Source of the DNA: Neorhizobium petrolearium
GTDB lineage: Bacteria > Pseudomonadota > Alphaproteobacteria > Rhizobiales > Rhizobiaceae
DNA length: 64,000 bases
Direction: 5' to 3'
NCBI RefSeq assembly: GCF_017873175.1
Contig: NZ_JAGGJW010000014.1
Location: forward strand, 62,001-126,000
The notes beneath the pieces are model-generated. The model was not told the DNA's origin. It saw only the letters and a program-made list of their open reading frames with translations, and searched no databases. Positions 27,214-36,053 of the stretch are shown here, piece by piece. The first letter of the stretch is position 1. Every line of letters starts with the position of its first letter. The position numbers and the translations under genes are program-made.

Positions 27214-29727
27214 ATGAAGACACATGCACGGGCGGTGGTAATCGGCGGCGGCGTGGTCGGCGTTTCGACGCTTTATCATCTGGCGAAAAAAGGCTGGAGT
27301 GATGCGGTCCTGATCGAGCGTAAGGAATTGACTTCCGGTTCGACCTGGCATGCGGCAGGGCTTCTGCCACTCTTCAACCTCTCCTATTCGGTCGGCCAGC
27401 TCCATAAGTATTCGGTGCGTTTCTACCAGGAACTCCAGCAGGAAACCGGCATGAATGTCGGTTTTGCGAATGTCAGCAACATCCGTCTTGCCCGCACCAA
27501 AGACCGCTGGGAAGAGTACATGTATTATGCCGGTATCGCCGAGACGATCGGCGTCAAGGTGAACATCCTGACGCCGGATCAGGTCAAGGAGATCTGGCCG
27601 CTTTGCGAGACCGACGGCATCCTCGGCGCGATCCAGCATCCGGACGACGGTTATATCCAGCCGGCCGATCTGACGCAGGCGCTCGCCAAAGGCGCGCGCG
27701 ACCGCGGCGCCACCATCTACCGCAACACGACCGTGATGGCGATCGAGCTGCAGGCCGACGGCCTGTGGAAGGTGACAACCGACAAGGGCGAGATCACCGC
27801 CGAGCACGTCATCTCCTGTACGGGGAACTTCGCCCGCAAGACAGGCGAGATGGTTGGGATCAACATTCCGGTCATTCCGGTCGAGCACCAGTATATCGTT
27901 ACCGAGCCGCATCCGGCGATCCAGGAACGCAAGGCCAAGGGCCTGCCGGAAATGGGCGTCCTGCGTGAATCGGATTCCTCCTGGTACATGCGCGAGGAGA
28001 ATGGCGGCCTGCTGCTTGGTCCCTACGAAGTCGGTGCGCCGGTCTGCTATGTCGACGGCCCGTCCGACGACAGCGAATACGAGCTGTTCAACGAAGATCT
28101 CGACCGGCTGATGCCGTATATTGAGACTGCCATCACCCGCGTGCCGGCCTTCGGCGAAGTGGGCATCAAAAAGGTCTATAACGGTGCGATCGCCTATACG
28201 CCGGACGGCTCGCCGATCGTCGGCCCGGCGCCGGGACTGAAAAATTTCTGGCTCAACGAAGGCCATTCGTTCGGCATCACGGCGGCCGGCGGCGCCGGCT
28301 GGCAGCTTGCCGAGTGGATCGTCGACGGCGAGCCGACCGTGGACATGATGGGCGTCGATCCGCGCCGCTTCGGGCCTTACGCCACCGAAGGTTATCTCAT
28401 CGAGAAGAACGAGGAGGCCTATGCCAACGTCTTCACGATGCATTATCCCGATGAGGAGCGTGCCGCAGCGCGGCCCTTGAAAACCACGCCGGTCTTTGAC
28501 CGCCTGAAGAAACTCGGCGCCGTCTTCGGTTCCGTCTATGGCTGGGAGCGCGCCAACTGGTTTGCGCCGGAAGGCTACGAGGTGGCGAACGAAGATCTCG
28601 GCGTCGGCGCCGACGTCATCACAAGCCACAATCACGCGCCGCCGCTGGATGATGGCCGGATCGTCGAGAAATGGTCATTCCGTCGTTCCAATTATTTCGA
28701 ACACGTCGGCAACGAGATCAAGAACGTGCACGAGAATGTCGGCGTGCTCGACATGTCGGCCTTCGCGAAGATGGAGGTTTCAGGCCCCGGAGCGCGCGTG
28801 TGGCTCGACTCGATCTTTGCCAATGCAATCCCGAAGAAACGCGGACGCATCGCGCTCTGCCATCTGCTCACAAAGGGTGGCGGGGTGCGTTCGGAATTCA
28901 CCGTCTATGAATGGGCCCCGGATCGTTTCTATCTCGTTTCGGCCGGCGCCTATGAGGCGCATGACCACGATTATCTGCGCAAGCTCGCGCCGAGCGACGG
29001 TTCTGTCCGCCTGCAGCAGATTACCCAGAAGCTTGGAGTGCTGGTGCTGGCCGGCCCGAAATCCCGCGATGTGCTGAAGAAACTCACCCGCACCAGCCTG
29101 GACAACAAGGATTTCCCATGGCTTTCGGGCAGGGAGATCTCCGTCGGGGCGGCCTTGGCCCATGCGTTGCGCGTCAATTTCGTCGGCGAACTCGGCTGGG
29201 AACTGCATCATCCAATCGAGATGCAGAATTACATCTTCGACAAGTTGATGGAGGCGGGCGCCGAATTCGGCATCAAGCCGTTCGGCATCCGAGCCATGCT
29301 CTCCATGTCAGTCGAAAAATCCTACCGGCTGATCCCGCGCGAAATGTCGATCGAGTACAATGCCTACGAATCCGGCCTCGACCGCTTCATCAAGACGGAC
29401 AAGGATTTTCTCGGCAAACAAGGCCTGCTTTCCTACAGGGAGAAGGGGCTCAGGTGGAATTTCTGCACGCTTGCGGTCGAGGGCGCCAACGATGTGGATG
29501 CCCGCGGTTCCGAGGCGATCTACGACGAGACAGGCGAGCTCATCGGCCGCGCCACCAACGGTGCCTATGGCTGGCGCGTCGGCAAGTCGCTGGCGCTTGC
29601 CATGGTGAAGCCCGGCTATGCGGTGGCCGGCACGAAGCTGAAGATCAAGATCCTCGGCACGCTCTATAATGCAAGCGTCATCCCGGAAAGCCCGTTCGAT
29701 CCGGAGAACGAGGCGCTCAGGGCCTGA
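27214..29727 (+). CDS. FAD-dependent dimethylglycine/sarcosine dehydrogenase-like protein (DAO-GcvT)
   Basis: 837 residues. An N-terminal DAO domain has the FAD Rossmann motif VIGGGVVGVSTLYHL (residues 9-23) and the GSTWHAAGLLP motif whose His is the covalent FAD attachment site in dimethylglycine dehydrogenase. From about residue 430 a GcvT-like folate-binding domain follows, ending in the GCV_T C-terminal barrel. Such enzymes oxidise an N-methyl group and pass the carbon to tetrahydrofolate. The nearby GlxA-type regulator and betaine genes support dimethylglycine or a related N-methyl amine as substrate (inference). Terminator at 29760. Confidence 0.88.
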   Translation: MKTHARAVVIGGGVVGVSTLYHLAKKGWSDAVLIERKELTSGSTWHAAGLLPLFNLSYSVGQLHKYSVRFYQELQQETGMNVGFANVSNIRLARTKDRWEEYMYYAGIAETIGVKVNILTPDQVKEIWPLCETDGILGAIQHPDDGYIQPADLTQALAKGARDRGATIYRNTTVMAIELQADGLWKVTTDKGEITAEHVISCTGNFARKTGEMVGINIPVIPVEHQYIVTEPHPAIQERKAKGLPEMGVLRESDSSWYMREENGGLLLGPYEVGAPVCYVDGPSDDSEYELFNEDLDRLMPYIETAITRVPAFGEVGIKKVYNGAIAYTPDGSPIVGPAPGLKNFWLNEGHSFGITAAGGAGWQLAEWIVDGEPTVDMMGVDPRRFGPYATEGYLIEKNEEAYANVFTMHYPDEERAAARPLKTTPVFDRLKKLGAVFGSVYGWERANWFAPEGYEVANEDLGVGADVITSHNHAPPLDDGRIVEKWSFRRSNYFEHVGNEIKNVHENVGVLDMSAFAKMEVSGPGARVWLDSIFANAIPKKRGRIALCHLLTKGGGVRSEFTVYEWAPDRFYLVSAGAYEAHDHDYLRKLAPSDGSVRLQQITQKLGVLVLAGPKSRDVLKKLTRTSLDNKDFPWLSGREISVGAALAHALRVNFVGELGWELHHPIEMQNYIFDKLMEAGAEFGIKPFGIRAMLSMSVEKSYRLIPREMSIEYNAYESGLDRFIKTDKDFLGKQGLLSYREKGLRWNFCTLAVEGANDVDARGSEAIYDETGELIGRATNGAYGWRVGKSLALAMVKPGYAVAGTKLKIKILGTLYNASVIPESPFDPENEALRA

Positions 29728-29759
29728 TAGCGGCTAAAAGTAATAGACCATTGACTTTA

Positions 29760-29790
29760 AAGGGCGGTCTCCGGGCCGCCCTTGTCTTTT
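29760..29790 (+). terminator. Rho-independent terminator of the dimethylglycine dehydrogenase-like gene
   Basis: AAGGGCGG (29760-29767) and CCGCCCTT (29776-29783) form a perfect 8-bp stem with an 8-base loop, followed by GTCTTTT, 33 bases after the stop codon. Confidence 0.8.
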
Positions 29791-29881
29791 CGAGATCGGA
29801 GCGGTGCTCGGATTAACGGTTCTGCAAACCGTTCACAGTACGAATGTTCTCAGAGGGGCAGTATTTATCGATAGGGGCGTC

Positions 29882-30733
29882 ATGACATTCCTCGGCATTT
29901 CCGGAATGCAATATTCCGGTCAATCACTGGCAAATTCCCGCATCCTGCTTGCGGAGGATTCCAACGTCTTTACTTCGATGATCGGTACCCGGCTGAAGGA
30001 ATTGTTCGGCATCGAGGTCGAGGTCTGCCGCAATTTCGAAGAGCTGCAGCTTGCCTATGACCGCTCCACCGAGCCGGTGACGCTGGCGATCTCGAACATC
30101 AATCTGCCGGGTGCTGAAAATGGCGAGGCACTGGAATACCTGATCGATCTGTCGATCCCGACCATCGTCTTCACTGGAACGTTTCACGAAGCGACCCGCG
30201 ACAAGCTGCTGTCCAAGGAAATCGTCGACTACATCCTGAAGGACAATGTCTTTGCGGTCGAAATGCTGGCGGAATCGGTCTGCCGTTTCCTCACCAATCA
30301 TCGCCATCATGTGCTGATCGTCGACGACAGCCCGACGGCCCGGGCGTTGCTGTCGAGCCGCCTGAAACGCTATAATTTCAGAGTCAGCGTTGCCGAGAGC
30401 GGTGCCAAAGCGCTCGAAATCCTCAAGAAAAATCCGGATATCGGTCTCGTCGTCACCGACTACAACATGCCGGATATCGACGGTTTCGAACTCACCCGCC
30501 GGATACGCTCGGTGCGCGGTTCGCATGAACTCAGGATCATCGGTGTTTCGTCTTCCTCCAACCGGCTGCTTTCGGCCCGCTTCCTGAAGGCAGGGGGTAA
30601 CGATTTCATGCTGCGGCCCTTCATCGACGAGGAGTTCTACTGCCGCGTCAACCAGAACCTGGACACGCTGGTTCAGATCTGGTCGATGCAGGCCAAGCTC
30701 AAGGAGCCGGCGGCAGTCAAAAGCGTAGCCTGA
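29882..30733 (+). CDS. Two-receiver response regulator (REC-REC, PleD-like arrangement)
   Basis: 283 residues from the ATG at 29882. Receiver 1 (about residues 18-135) keeps the acidic pair LLAEDSN, the Thr in VFTGT and the Lys in YILKDN, but its phospho-acceptor position reads ISNINLPG, with Asn where Asp is expected. Receiver 2 (about 142-265) has VLIVDDS and the acceptor Asp in VVTDYNMPDIDG, but the conserved Lys is Arg (MLRPF). REC-REC is the input half of PleD; the GGDEF output is the next gene, 14 bases downstream. It is probably a signalling hub modulated through receiver 2 only. Confidence 0.85.
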   Translation: MTFLGISGMQYSGQSLANSRILLAEDSNVFTSMIGTRLKELFGIEVEVCRNFEELQLAYDRSTEPVTLAISNINLPGAENGEALEYLIDLSIPTIVFTGTFHEATRDKLLSKEIVDYILKDNVFAVEMLAESVCRFLTNHRHHVLIVDDSPTARALLSSRLKRYNFRVSVAESGAKALEILKKNPDIGLVVTDYNMPDIDGFELTRRIRSVRGSHELRIIGVSSSSNRLLSARFLKAGGNDFMLRPFIDEEFYCRVNQNLDTLVQIWSMQAKLKEPAAVKSVA

Positions 30734-30747
30734 CCCCAAGGATTTGC

Positions 30748-31356
30748 ATGCCCTATCATCAAAGCCATCACATCCGGGAAACGGAGCATCTGACCTATGG
30801 TCGGGCGGCGCCATCTCGGGCGCAATCGGAAGCGACGGAGCCGGCTACCGATCCCTTGACCGGTCTTCCGACCCTGAAGGAGTTTTATCGCCTCGGTCAG
30901 CCTCTGGTCGAGGCGTGCCTGTCGCAAGGGGTTCCCTGCGCGGTCGCCATTGTCGATATCGATCACTTCCGACGGCTGAACGAGACCTGCTGCGAGGAAA
31001 CCGTCAGCCAGGTGCTGAAGGCAATTGCCGCAAAGCTTGATGCTGCCTGTGATGGCAGCCGACATCTGCTCGCTCGTCTGGACGACGAGGAATTTGGCCT
31101 ATTTCTGATCGGTCTCGACGGCGCAGCGGCGATGGATTTTTGCGAGAAGCTACGACTGGAGATTGCTTCCAAGCGGTTCGTGGCCGGAGACAGCGATTTC
31201 TCGGTCACCGTTTCAATCGGGCTGGCGAAAGTCTGTGGCCCGGAGATGTTTGACAACTATCTCAATGCCGCCGAGCAATTCCTGTTTATGGCCAAGAGCC
31301 ATGGACGCAATCAGGTCTTTTCGGAGTTTACGGTTGTATTGCAGGTCGCGGGCTAA
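30748..31356 (+). CDS. Degenerate GGDEF domain protein
   Basis: 202 residues. A GGDEF domain begins at DPLTGLPTLKEFYR (about residue 35) and keeps VAIVDIDHFRRLNE and SIGLAKV, but the active-site loop reads RLDDEEF where GGDEF or GGEEF is expected, so both glycines are lost. No RxxD inhibitory site lies before it. Diguanylate cyclase activity is therefore doubtful; it may bind GTP or act as a scaffold. AAGGAT precedes the ATG, and it follows the REC-REC gene by 14 bases, reconstructing PleD architecture as two polypeptides. Confidence 0.85.
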   Translation: MPYHQSHHIRETEHLTYGRAAPSRAQSEATEPATDPLTGLPTLKEFYRLGQPLVEACLSQGVPCAVAIVDIDHFRRLNETCCEETVSQVLKAIAAKLDAACDGSRHLLARLDDEEFGLFLIGLDGAAAMDFCEKLRLEIASKRFVAGDSDFSVTVSIGLAKVCGPEMFDNYLNAAEQFLFMAKSHGRNQVFSEFTVVLQVAG

Positions 31357-31374
31357 CCGGCCGATTCCAATTGC

Positions 31375-32403
31375 TCAGACCACGACGCCGGTGCGTGACG
31401 TATTCGTATTGAGCTTGCGTTCGGCACGCTCCTGTTGCGGCGAACGGTTGTAGACCTCGCGGTAGCATTTCGAGAAATGCGAGGCGGAAACGAAGCCACA
31501 GGCAACCGCCACTTCCACGACCGGCATGGAGGACTGGACCAATAGGTGTCGGGCGCGGTCAAGGCGGATCTCGAGATAATAGCGTGCCGGGGAGCGACCC
31601 ATTTCCTGGCGAAAGAGGCGTTCGATCTGGCGGCGGGAAAGGCCCGCATCGTCAGCGATCTCCACCAGCGACAGCGGCTCGGAGAGATTGTTCTCCATCA
31701 GTTCGATGATCGACAGCACTTTGGCATTCTGCACGCCCAGTCGGGCACGCAGGGGAAGGCGTTGGCGGTCATGCGGATTGCGCACCCGATCGGTCAATTG
31801 CTGCTCGCATACCCGGTTGACGAGGTTCTCGCCGAAATCCTGGCCGATCAGGTTCAGCATCATGTCGAGCGATGCTGTGCCGCCGGCACAGGTATAGAGA
31901 TTTGAATCGACCTCGTAGAGGTCCGCATAGACCTCCGCCTGCGGAAAGGCTTCGGCAAAACCGGGGAGATTTTCCCAATGAATGGCGCACCGCTTGCCGT
32001 TCAGGAGACCGGCCTGTGCAAGCACGTGAGCGCCTGTGCAGAGGCTGCCGACCGCAATGCCGCGGTTGTAAGTTTCCCGAAGCCAGGCGTTCACCGACTT
32101 GTTGCGGAATTCTTCTACATAAATACCGGAACAGACGATCACCATGTTCGGACGGTTTTCGCCGGAAAGGTAGCGCCGTTCGTCGGTGAGCGATGAATTC
32201 ACTTCGAGGCCGATGCCGCTCGATGAATAGACTTTTTCACCATCGACCGAACAGAGCCGCCAGGTATAGGCGGAATAACCAAGCATGCGATTGGCAATAC
32301 GAAGGGTTTCGACGGCCGCCGAAAACGGCAGCATTGTGAAGTGCGGTACGAGAAAGAAGACGAGGGAACGCTTCTTCATCGGGCTTTTGCTCGTCAGATC
32401 CAT
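31375..32403 (-). CDS. GlxA family AraC-type regulator (GbdR-like)
   Basis: 342 residues. A DJ-1/PfpI (GATase1-like) ligand domain (about residues 12-185, with the elbow VGSLCTGAHVLAQAG) is followed by an AraC DNA-binding domain (about 225-320: LSLVEIADDAGLSRRQIERL and VAVACGFVSASHFSKCYR). This architecture is that of GbdR, ArgR and CdhR, which sense glycine betaine/dimethylglycine, arginine or carnitine. Its place between a dimethylglycine dehydrogenase-like gene and the corrinoid/betaine cluster makes a betaine-responsive activator likely (inference). It converges on the GGDEF gene. Confidence 0.88.
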   Translation of the reverse strand: MDLTSKSPMKKRSLVFFLVPHFTMLPFSAAVETLRIANRMLGYSAYTWRLCSVDGEKVYSSSGIGLEVNSSLTDERRYLSGENRPNMVIVCSGIYVEEFRNKSVNAWLRETYNRGIAVGSLCTGAHVLAQAGLLNGKRCAIHWENLPGFAEAFPQAEVYADLYEVDSNLYTCAGGTASLDMMLNLIGQDFGENLVNRVCEQQLTDRVRNPHDRQRLPLRARLGVQNAKVLSIIELMENNLSEPLSLVEIADDAGLSRRQIERLFRQEMGRSPARYYLEIRLDRARHLLVQSSMPVVEVAVACGFVSASHFSKCYREVYNRSPQQERAERKLNTNTSRTGVVV

Positions 32404-32584
32404 GCTCTCATTCCCCTATCAATGGCCGTACTTTGCGGCCCGCTTATACTTTAAAAGCGACATTGACACGGAAAAATAAGGCGGAGAAGGGCTTTTGACG
32501 ACAGGCCGATGATATTTTTGCGACACGGGCGGGTCGCAGGCGTGATCCCTTTGCGAATTGCCTTCCGGAACGGCAATCCAAAAT

Positions 32585-32620
32585 GCACGGCCCGTGCCAT
32601 ATCAACGATACGGGCCGTGC
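32585..32620 (-). terminator. Terminator hairpin of the DUF1127 gene
   Basis: GCACGGCCCGT (32585-32595) and ACGGGCCGTGC (32610-32620) form a perfect 11-bp stem with a 14-base loop, ten bases after the stop of the minus-strand small gene; ATTTTGG follows on that strand. Confidence 0.65.
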
Positions 32621-32629
32621 GTCGGGAGG

Positions 32630-32839
32630 TTATTTACGATCGGTTGCTGCATTGGTCGTCGGCCATCCGATATCCTTGCGGATCTCCGCGGGCAGGCCCT
32701 CAAGCACCTTTTCCGTCTGGCGGCGGCGGCGTTCGTTGCGGACTTTCAGGATGAGAAAGAGAGCCGGGCGTAGAAACGAGGCGAACGATGACGGCCGAAA
32801 CCGGGAGCGATCGCTCTCCTGATAGGTAATCATGGTCAT
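32630..32839 (-). CDS. DUF1127 family small Arg-rich protein
   Basis: 69 residues from the ATG at 32839, which has AAGGAG seven bases upstream. The C-terminal half carries the DUF1127 pattern: an Arg-rich helix (NERRRRQTEKVLEGLP) and RKDIGW. Small DUF1127 proteins in rhizobia influence RNA turnover and phosphate or carbon metabolism; this copy is not characterised. It is transcribed divergently from the LysR gene at 33051 across a 211-base AT-rich gap. Confidence 0.75.
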   Translation of the reverse strand: MTMITYQESDRSRFRPSSFASFLRPALFLILKVRNERRRRQTEKVLEGLPAEIRKDIGWPTTNAATDRK

Positions 32840-32988
32840 GGCAGTTCTCCTTGGGTATTTCATGGACGGCGCAGACTGGGAGATTGAGCGCTGTCAATCC
32901 ATCAATCAATCAGATGCAAGTGATGCGTCTCATGAAATTCTGTTTGGTATGGACGCTTGCTTCCGATGATTTGCAGTATGTCGGCCAT

Positions 32989-33017
32989 TTGACATTCAAT
33001 CAAACGAAATGATATCG
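32989..33017 (+). promoter_or_regulatory. Sigma-70-type promoter for the LysR gene at 33051
   Basis: A perfect TTGACA (32989-32994), a 17-base spacer and ATATCG (33012-33017), about 33 bases before the ATG. Confidence 0.45.
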
Positions 33018-33050
33018 TTCTTAAATTCAGATTTTTTGATGGAGGCCGCC

Positions 33051-33947
33051 ATGACAGTACCTTTCCGTCCGCCGCTCCCGTTGCTCGACAACGATGTGCT
33101 GCGAACCTTTGTGGCGATTGCAGAGACAGGAAATTTCTCCACCGCTGCGGAGGCGGTATTGCGCACACCGTCAGCGGTATCGATGCAGATCAAGAAGCTC
33201 GAAGAGCAACTTAAGACGACGCTCTTCCTGCGTGATGCCCGCTCCGTAACGCTCACTCAGCACGGCGAAATGCTGCTCTCCTACGCGCGGCGCATGCTGG
33301 CACTCTCCAATGAAGCGGTATCGCGTTTCGTCATGCCCGAGCTTTCAGGCGTCGTTCGGCTCGGTGCGCCGGATGATATAGCCGAGCGTATCCTGCCGAA
33401 GGTCCTCAAGAATTTCGGGGAGGCTTTTCCCGGCATCATGGTGGACGTCACGGTAGACATGAGCATACAGCTCAGGAAGCGCATGGAGGAACAGCGCCTC
33501 GACCTGACGCTGATCAATTGCGCCACGCGGCCGTTTCCCACGAGTGGCGAGGTGATCCATACCGAAAAACTGGTCTGGGCCGGTGCCAAGTGCGGTACTG
33601 CCTATCTGCGCGATCCTCTGCCGATCTCCGTCTGGGAGGATGGCTGCGTCTGGCGCCAGGATGCCGTCTCGCAGCTCGAAAAGCACAAGCGGCCTTATCG
33701 TATCGCCTATGCCAGTGCACATACGATGGCGCAAAGGGCGGCGGTCGTTTCCGATCTGGCGATCGCGCCGTTCCCGCTGTCCTATGTGACGGATGACATG
33801 CAGGTTCTCGGCCCGAAGGAAGGCTTGCCGGAGTTGTTCAGCTTCGACATCCGGCTGCTGACCGCGCCGCAGCTCTCGCACCCTGCCAAGGCAGTGGCGG
33901 AAAGCGTCCGCGAGGCCTTTGGCAGCCTTATCGCTGCTGCAGCTTGA
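33051..33947 (+). CDS. LysR family transcriptional regulator
   Basis: 298 residues from the ATG at 33051, which has GGAGG five bases upstream. The winged helix-turn-helix (FSTAAEAVLRTPSAVSMQIK, about residues 29-48) precedes a LysR effector domain (about 95-290). It converges on the RACE gene and is the regulator nearest the corrinoid methyltransferase cluster, so control of that cluster is plausible but unproven. Confidence 0.9.
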   Translation: MTVPFRPPLPLLDNDVLRTFVAIAETGNFSTAAEAVLRTPSAVSMQIKKLEEQLKTTLFLRDARSVTLTQHGEMLLSYARRMLALSNEAVSRFVMPELSGVVRLGAPDDIAERILPKVLKNFGEAFPGIMVDVTVDMSIQLRKRMEEQRLDLTLINCATRPFPTSGEVIHTEKLVWAGAKCGTAYLRDPLPISVWEDGCVWRQDAVSQLEKHKRPYRIAYASAHTMAQRAAVVSDLAIAPFPLSYVTDDMQVLGPKEGLPELFSFDIRLLTAPQLSHPAKAVAESVREAFGSLIAAAA

Positions 33948-33989
33948 TCTATCGCTCGGCTGTTGTCCGGTCTCGCCGGATCGCGCTTG

Positions 33990-36020
33990 TCACTCGCGGC
34001 CGCGACGACGCCTGCGGCCGCCTTCGCCGGCATCAGCCAAAACTTTGCGCTCCGGCAGTGTCACGACCGCTGCAAGATGCGGGAAGGCATCGATCTTGTT
34101 CGGCAAAGCCATGGCAGCAACGAAATGCTCCTGAAATCTTGGTTCAAGAGCGGTTTCTATCTTGTCGATTTTCCTCACCGTTTCCTCGATTTCACGACGA
34201 TACTCGCGATTGAGCAGACACATGCGCGCACCCGTGCCTGCGGCATTGCCGACCGCCTTGACCTTGGACAGATCACAGTCCGGGATCAGACCCAGCACCA
34301 TGGCGTATTTCGGGTCGATGAAAGTGCCGAAAGCGCCCGCAAGTCCGATCCGATCGACTTGGGTCACGCCCTGCTTGTCCATCAGCAGTTTCACGCCGGC
34401 GTAGAGTGCCGCTTTGGCAAGCTGGATGGCGCGCACGTCATTCTGCGTCACGGTGAGGCGCTGCTCTCCATCATGCAGCAGATAGGAGAAGGTGCGGCCG
34501 TTCTGCAAGATTCGCGGCGACCGCTCCGCAAGCGTCCCGTCCACAACGCCGTCCTCCGAAATGATGCCGGCGAGATACATCTCGGCGATAACCTCGATGA
34601 TGCCTGAGCCGCAGATGCCGGTGACGCCGGTCGCGGCCGCTGCTTCGGCAAAACCCGGCTCGTCGGACCATTGCTCGACGCCGATCAGCCGGAAACGCGG
34701 TTCCAGCGTCAGAGGATCGATACGGACGCGCTCGATGGCACCGGGTGCCGCCCGCTGGCCGGAGGAGATTTCTGCACCTTCGAAGGCCGGCCCGGTTGGC
34801 GATGAAGCCGCGACCACGCGACTTGAGTTGCCGAGCACGATTTCGGCATTCGTGCCGATATCGACCAGGAGCATCATCTCGTCCTGCCGGTGGGGGCCTT
34901 CCGACAGCGTTGCCCCCGCGGCGTCGGCACCGACATGGCCTGCGATGCAGGGCAGGACATAGGTGCGAGTTCCCTCGTTCATCGGCAGGCCGATTTCCGA
35001 CGATTTCACCCGCACCGCACCGGAGACCGCCAGCGCAAACGGTGCTCCGCCGAGCTCGGTAGGATCGATGCCCAGAAAGAGATGGTGCATGATCGGGTTG
35101 CCGACGAAGACGCTGTCAAGGATATCGCCGCGCGACACGCCGCCCTCCGCGCACACTTTGTCGATCAGCCCGTTCAAGGCTTCGCGCACGGCGAGCGTCA
35201 TCGCCTCGCGGCCGTCCGGGTTCATCATCACGTAGGAGACGCGGCTCATCAGGTCTTCGCCGAAGCGGATTTGCGGGTTCGATGTGCCGGCGGACGCCAC
35301 GGTGCGGCCCGAAAGCAGCGAGGAGAGATGCATGGCGATCGTCGTCGAGCCGATGTCGCAGGCTATCCCATAGGCTTCATTCTTGAGACCCGGATAGAGC
35401 GCGACGAGGCGAGGGCATTCGTCCTCCCGATCCTTGTGGATCGCGGCCGTTACCTTCCATTCGCCCTTGCGCAGGATCGACTGAACCTTCGGGATCAGGT
35501 GGAAATCCACATCGAGATCATCGAAATGCCAGTCTGCGGCAAGTGCGGCCTTCAGCCGGTCGAGATCGCCGAGCGGCTTTTCCATATCCGGCTCTTCGAC
35601 TTCCACGTAACACATGCGGAGCGCTGCGTTGCGGTCGAACACACGCTCGTCGGCCGCCTTGCGGACGACCTGCGCATTGATCACCGTGTCCTGCGGTACG
35701 TCGATGACGAGGTCGCCGAGAATCAGAGCAGAGCAGGAGAGGCGGCGCCCTTCAGGCAGGCTGCGCACGCGATCGTAACGCTCCTCTTTCGGTCCGATCC
35801 GGGAAAGATGGTCGTGAGAGGAAGTGACGCCGTGCTTGGCGAAATGTCCCTCCTGCACGGAGATCTGGCAGCGGCCGCAGGTCGCCCGGCCGCCGCAGAC
35901 GCTCTCCACATAGACGCCAAGCTGGCGCGCGGCTTCGAGCACCGGCGTGCCGACCGGAAACCGACCGCGCTTGCCGGACGGCATGAAGAGGACGAGGGGA
36001 TGGGCGGCGGTATCATTCAT
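33990..36020 (-). CDS. RACE protein: reductive activator of corrinoid methyltransfer (2Fe-2S, ASKHA/DUF4445)
   Basis: 676 residues. An N-terminal plant-type 2Fe-2S ferredoxin domain has Cys in VCGGRATCGRC and RLSC (residues about 40-95). A linker and an ASKHA-type ATPase half follow, with YGIACDIGSTTIAMHL (about 225), FVGNPIMHHLFLG (about 315) and LLVDIGTNAEI (about 385). These proteins (RamA/RamQ/RACo relatives) use ATP and an electron to return inactive cob(II)alamin to cob(I)alamin on the corrinoid protein. The C-terminus ends in a GGRRRRRGRE tail shared in style with three other cluster proteins. It is the last gene of the minus-strand run starting with the corrinoid protein. Confidence 0.88.
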   Translation of the reverse strand: MNDTAAHPLVLFMPSGKRGRFPVGTPVLEAARQLGVYVESVCGGRATCGRCQISVQEGHFAKHGVTSSHDHLSRIGPKEERYDRVRSLPEGRRLSCSALILGDLVIDVPQDTVINAQVVRKAADERVFDRNAALRMCYVEVEEPDMEKPLGDLDRLKAALAADWHFDDLDVDFHLIPKVQSILRKGEWKVTAAIHKDREDECPRLVALYPGLKNEAYGIACDIGSTTIAMHLSSLLSGRTVASAGTSNPQIRFGEDLMSRVSYVMMNPDGREAMTLAVREALNGLIDKVCAEGGVSRGDILDSVFVGNPIMHHLFLGIDPTELGGAPFALAVSGAVRVKSSEIGLPMNEGTRTYVLPCIAGHVGADAAGATLSEGPHRQDEMMLLVDIGTNAEIVLGNSSRVVAASSPTGPAFEGAEISSGQRAAPGAIERVRIDPLTLEPRFRLIGVEQWSDEPGFAEAAAATGVTGICGSGIIEVIAEMYLAGIISEDGVVDGTLAERSPRILQNGRTFSYLLHDGEQRLTVTQNDVRAIQLAKAALYAGVKLLMDKQGVTQVDRIGLAGAFGTFIDPKYAMVLGLIPDCDLSKVKAVGNAAGTGARMCLLNREYRREIEETVRKIDKIETALEPRFQEHFVAAMALPNKIDAFPHLAAVVTLPERKVLADAGEGGRRRRRGRE

Positions 36021-36053
36021 CTTGTCATTGTCTCACGCGCTTCGAGGCGCGTT

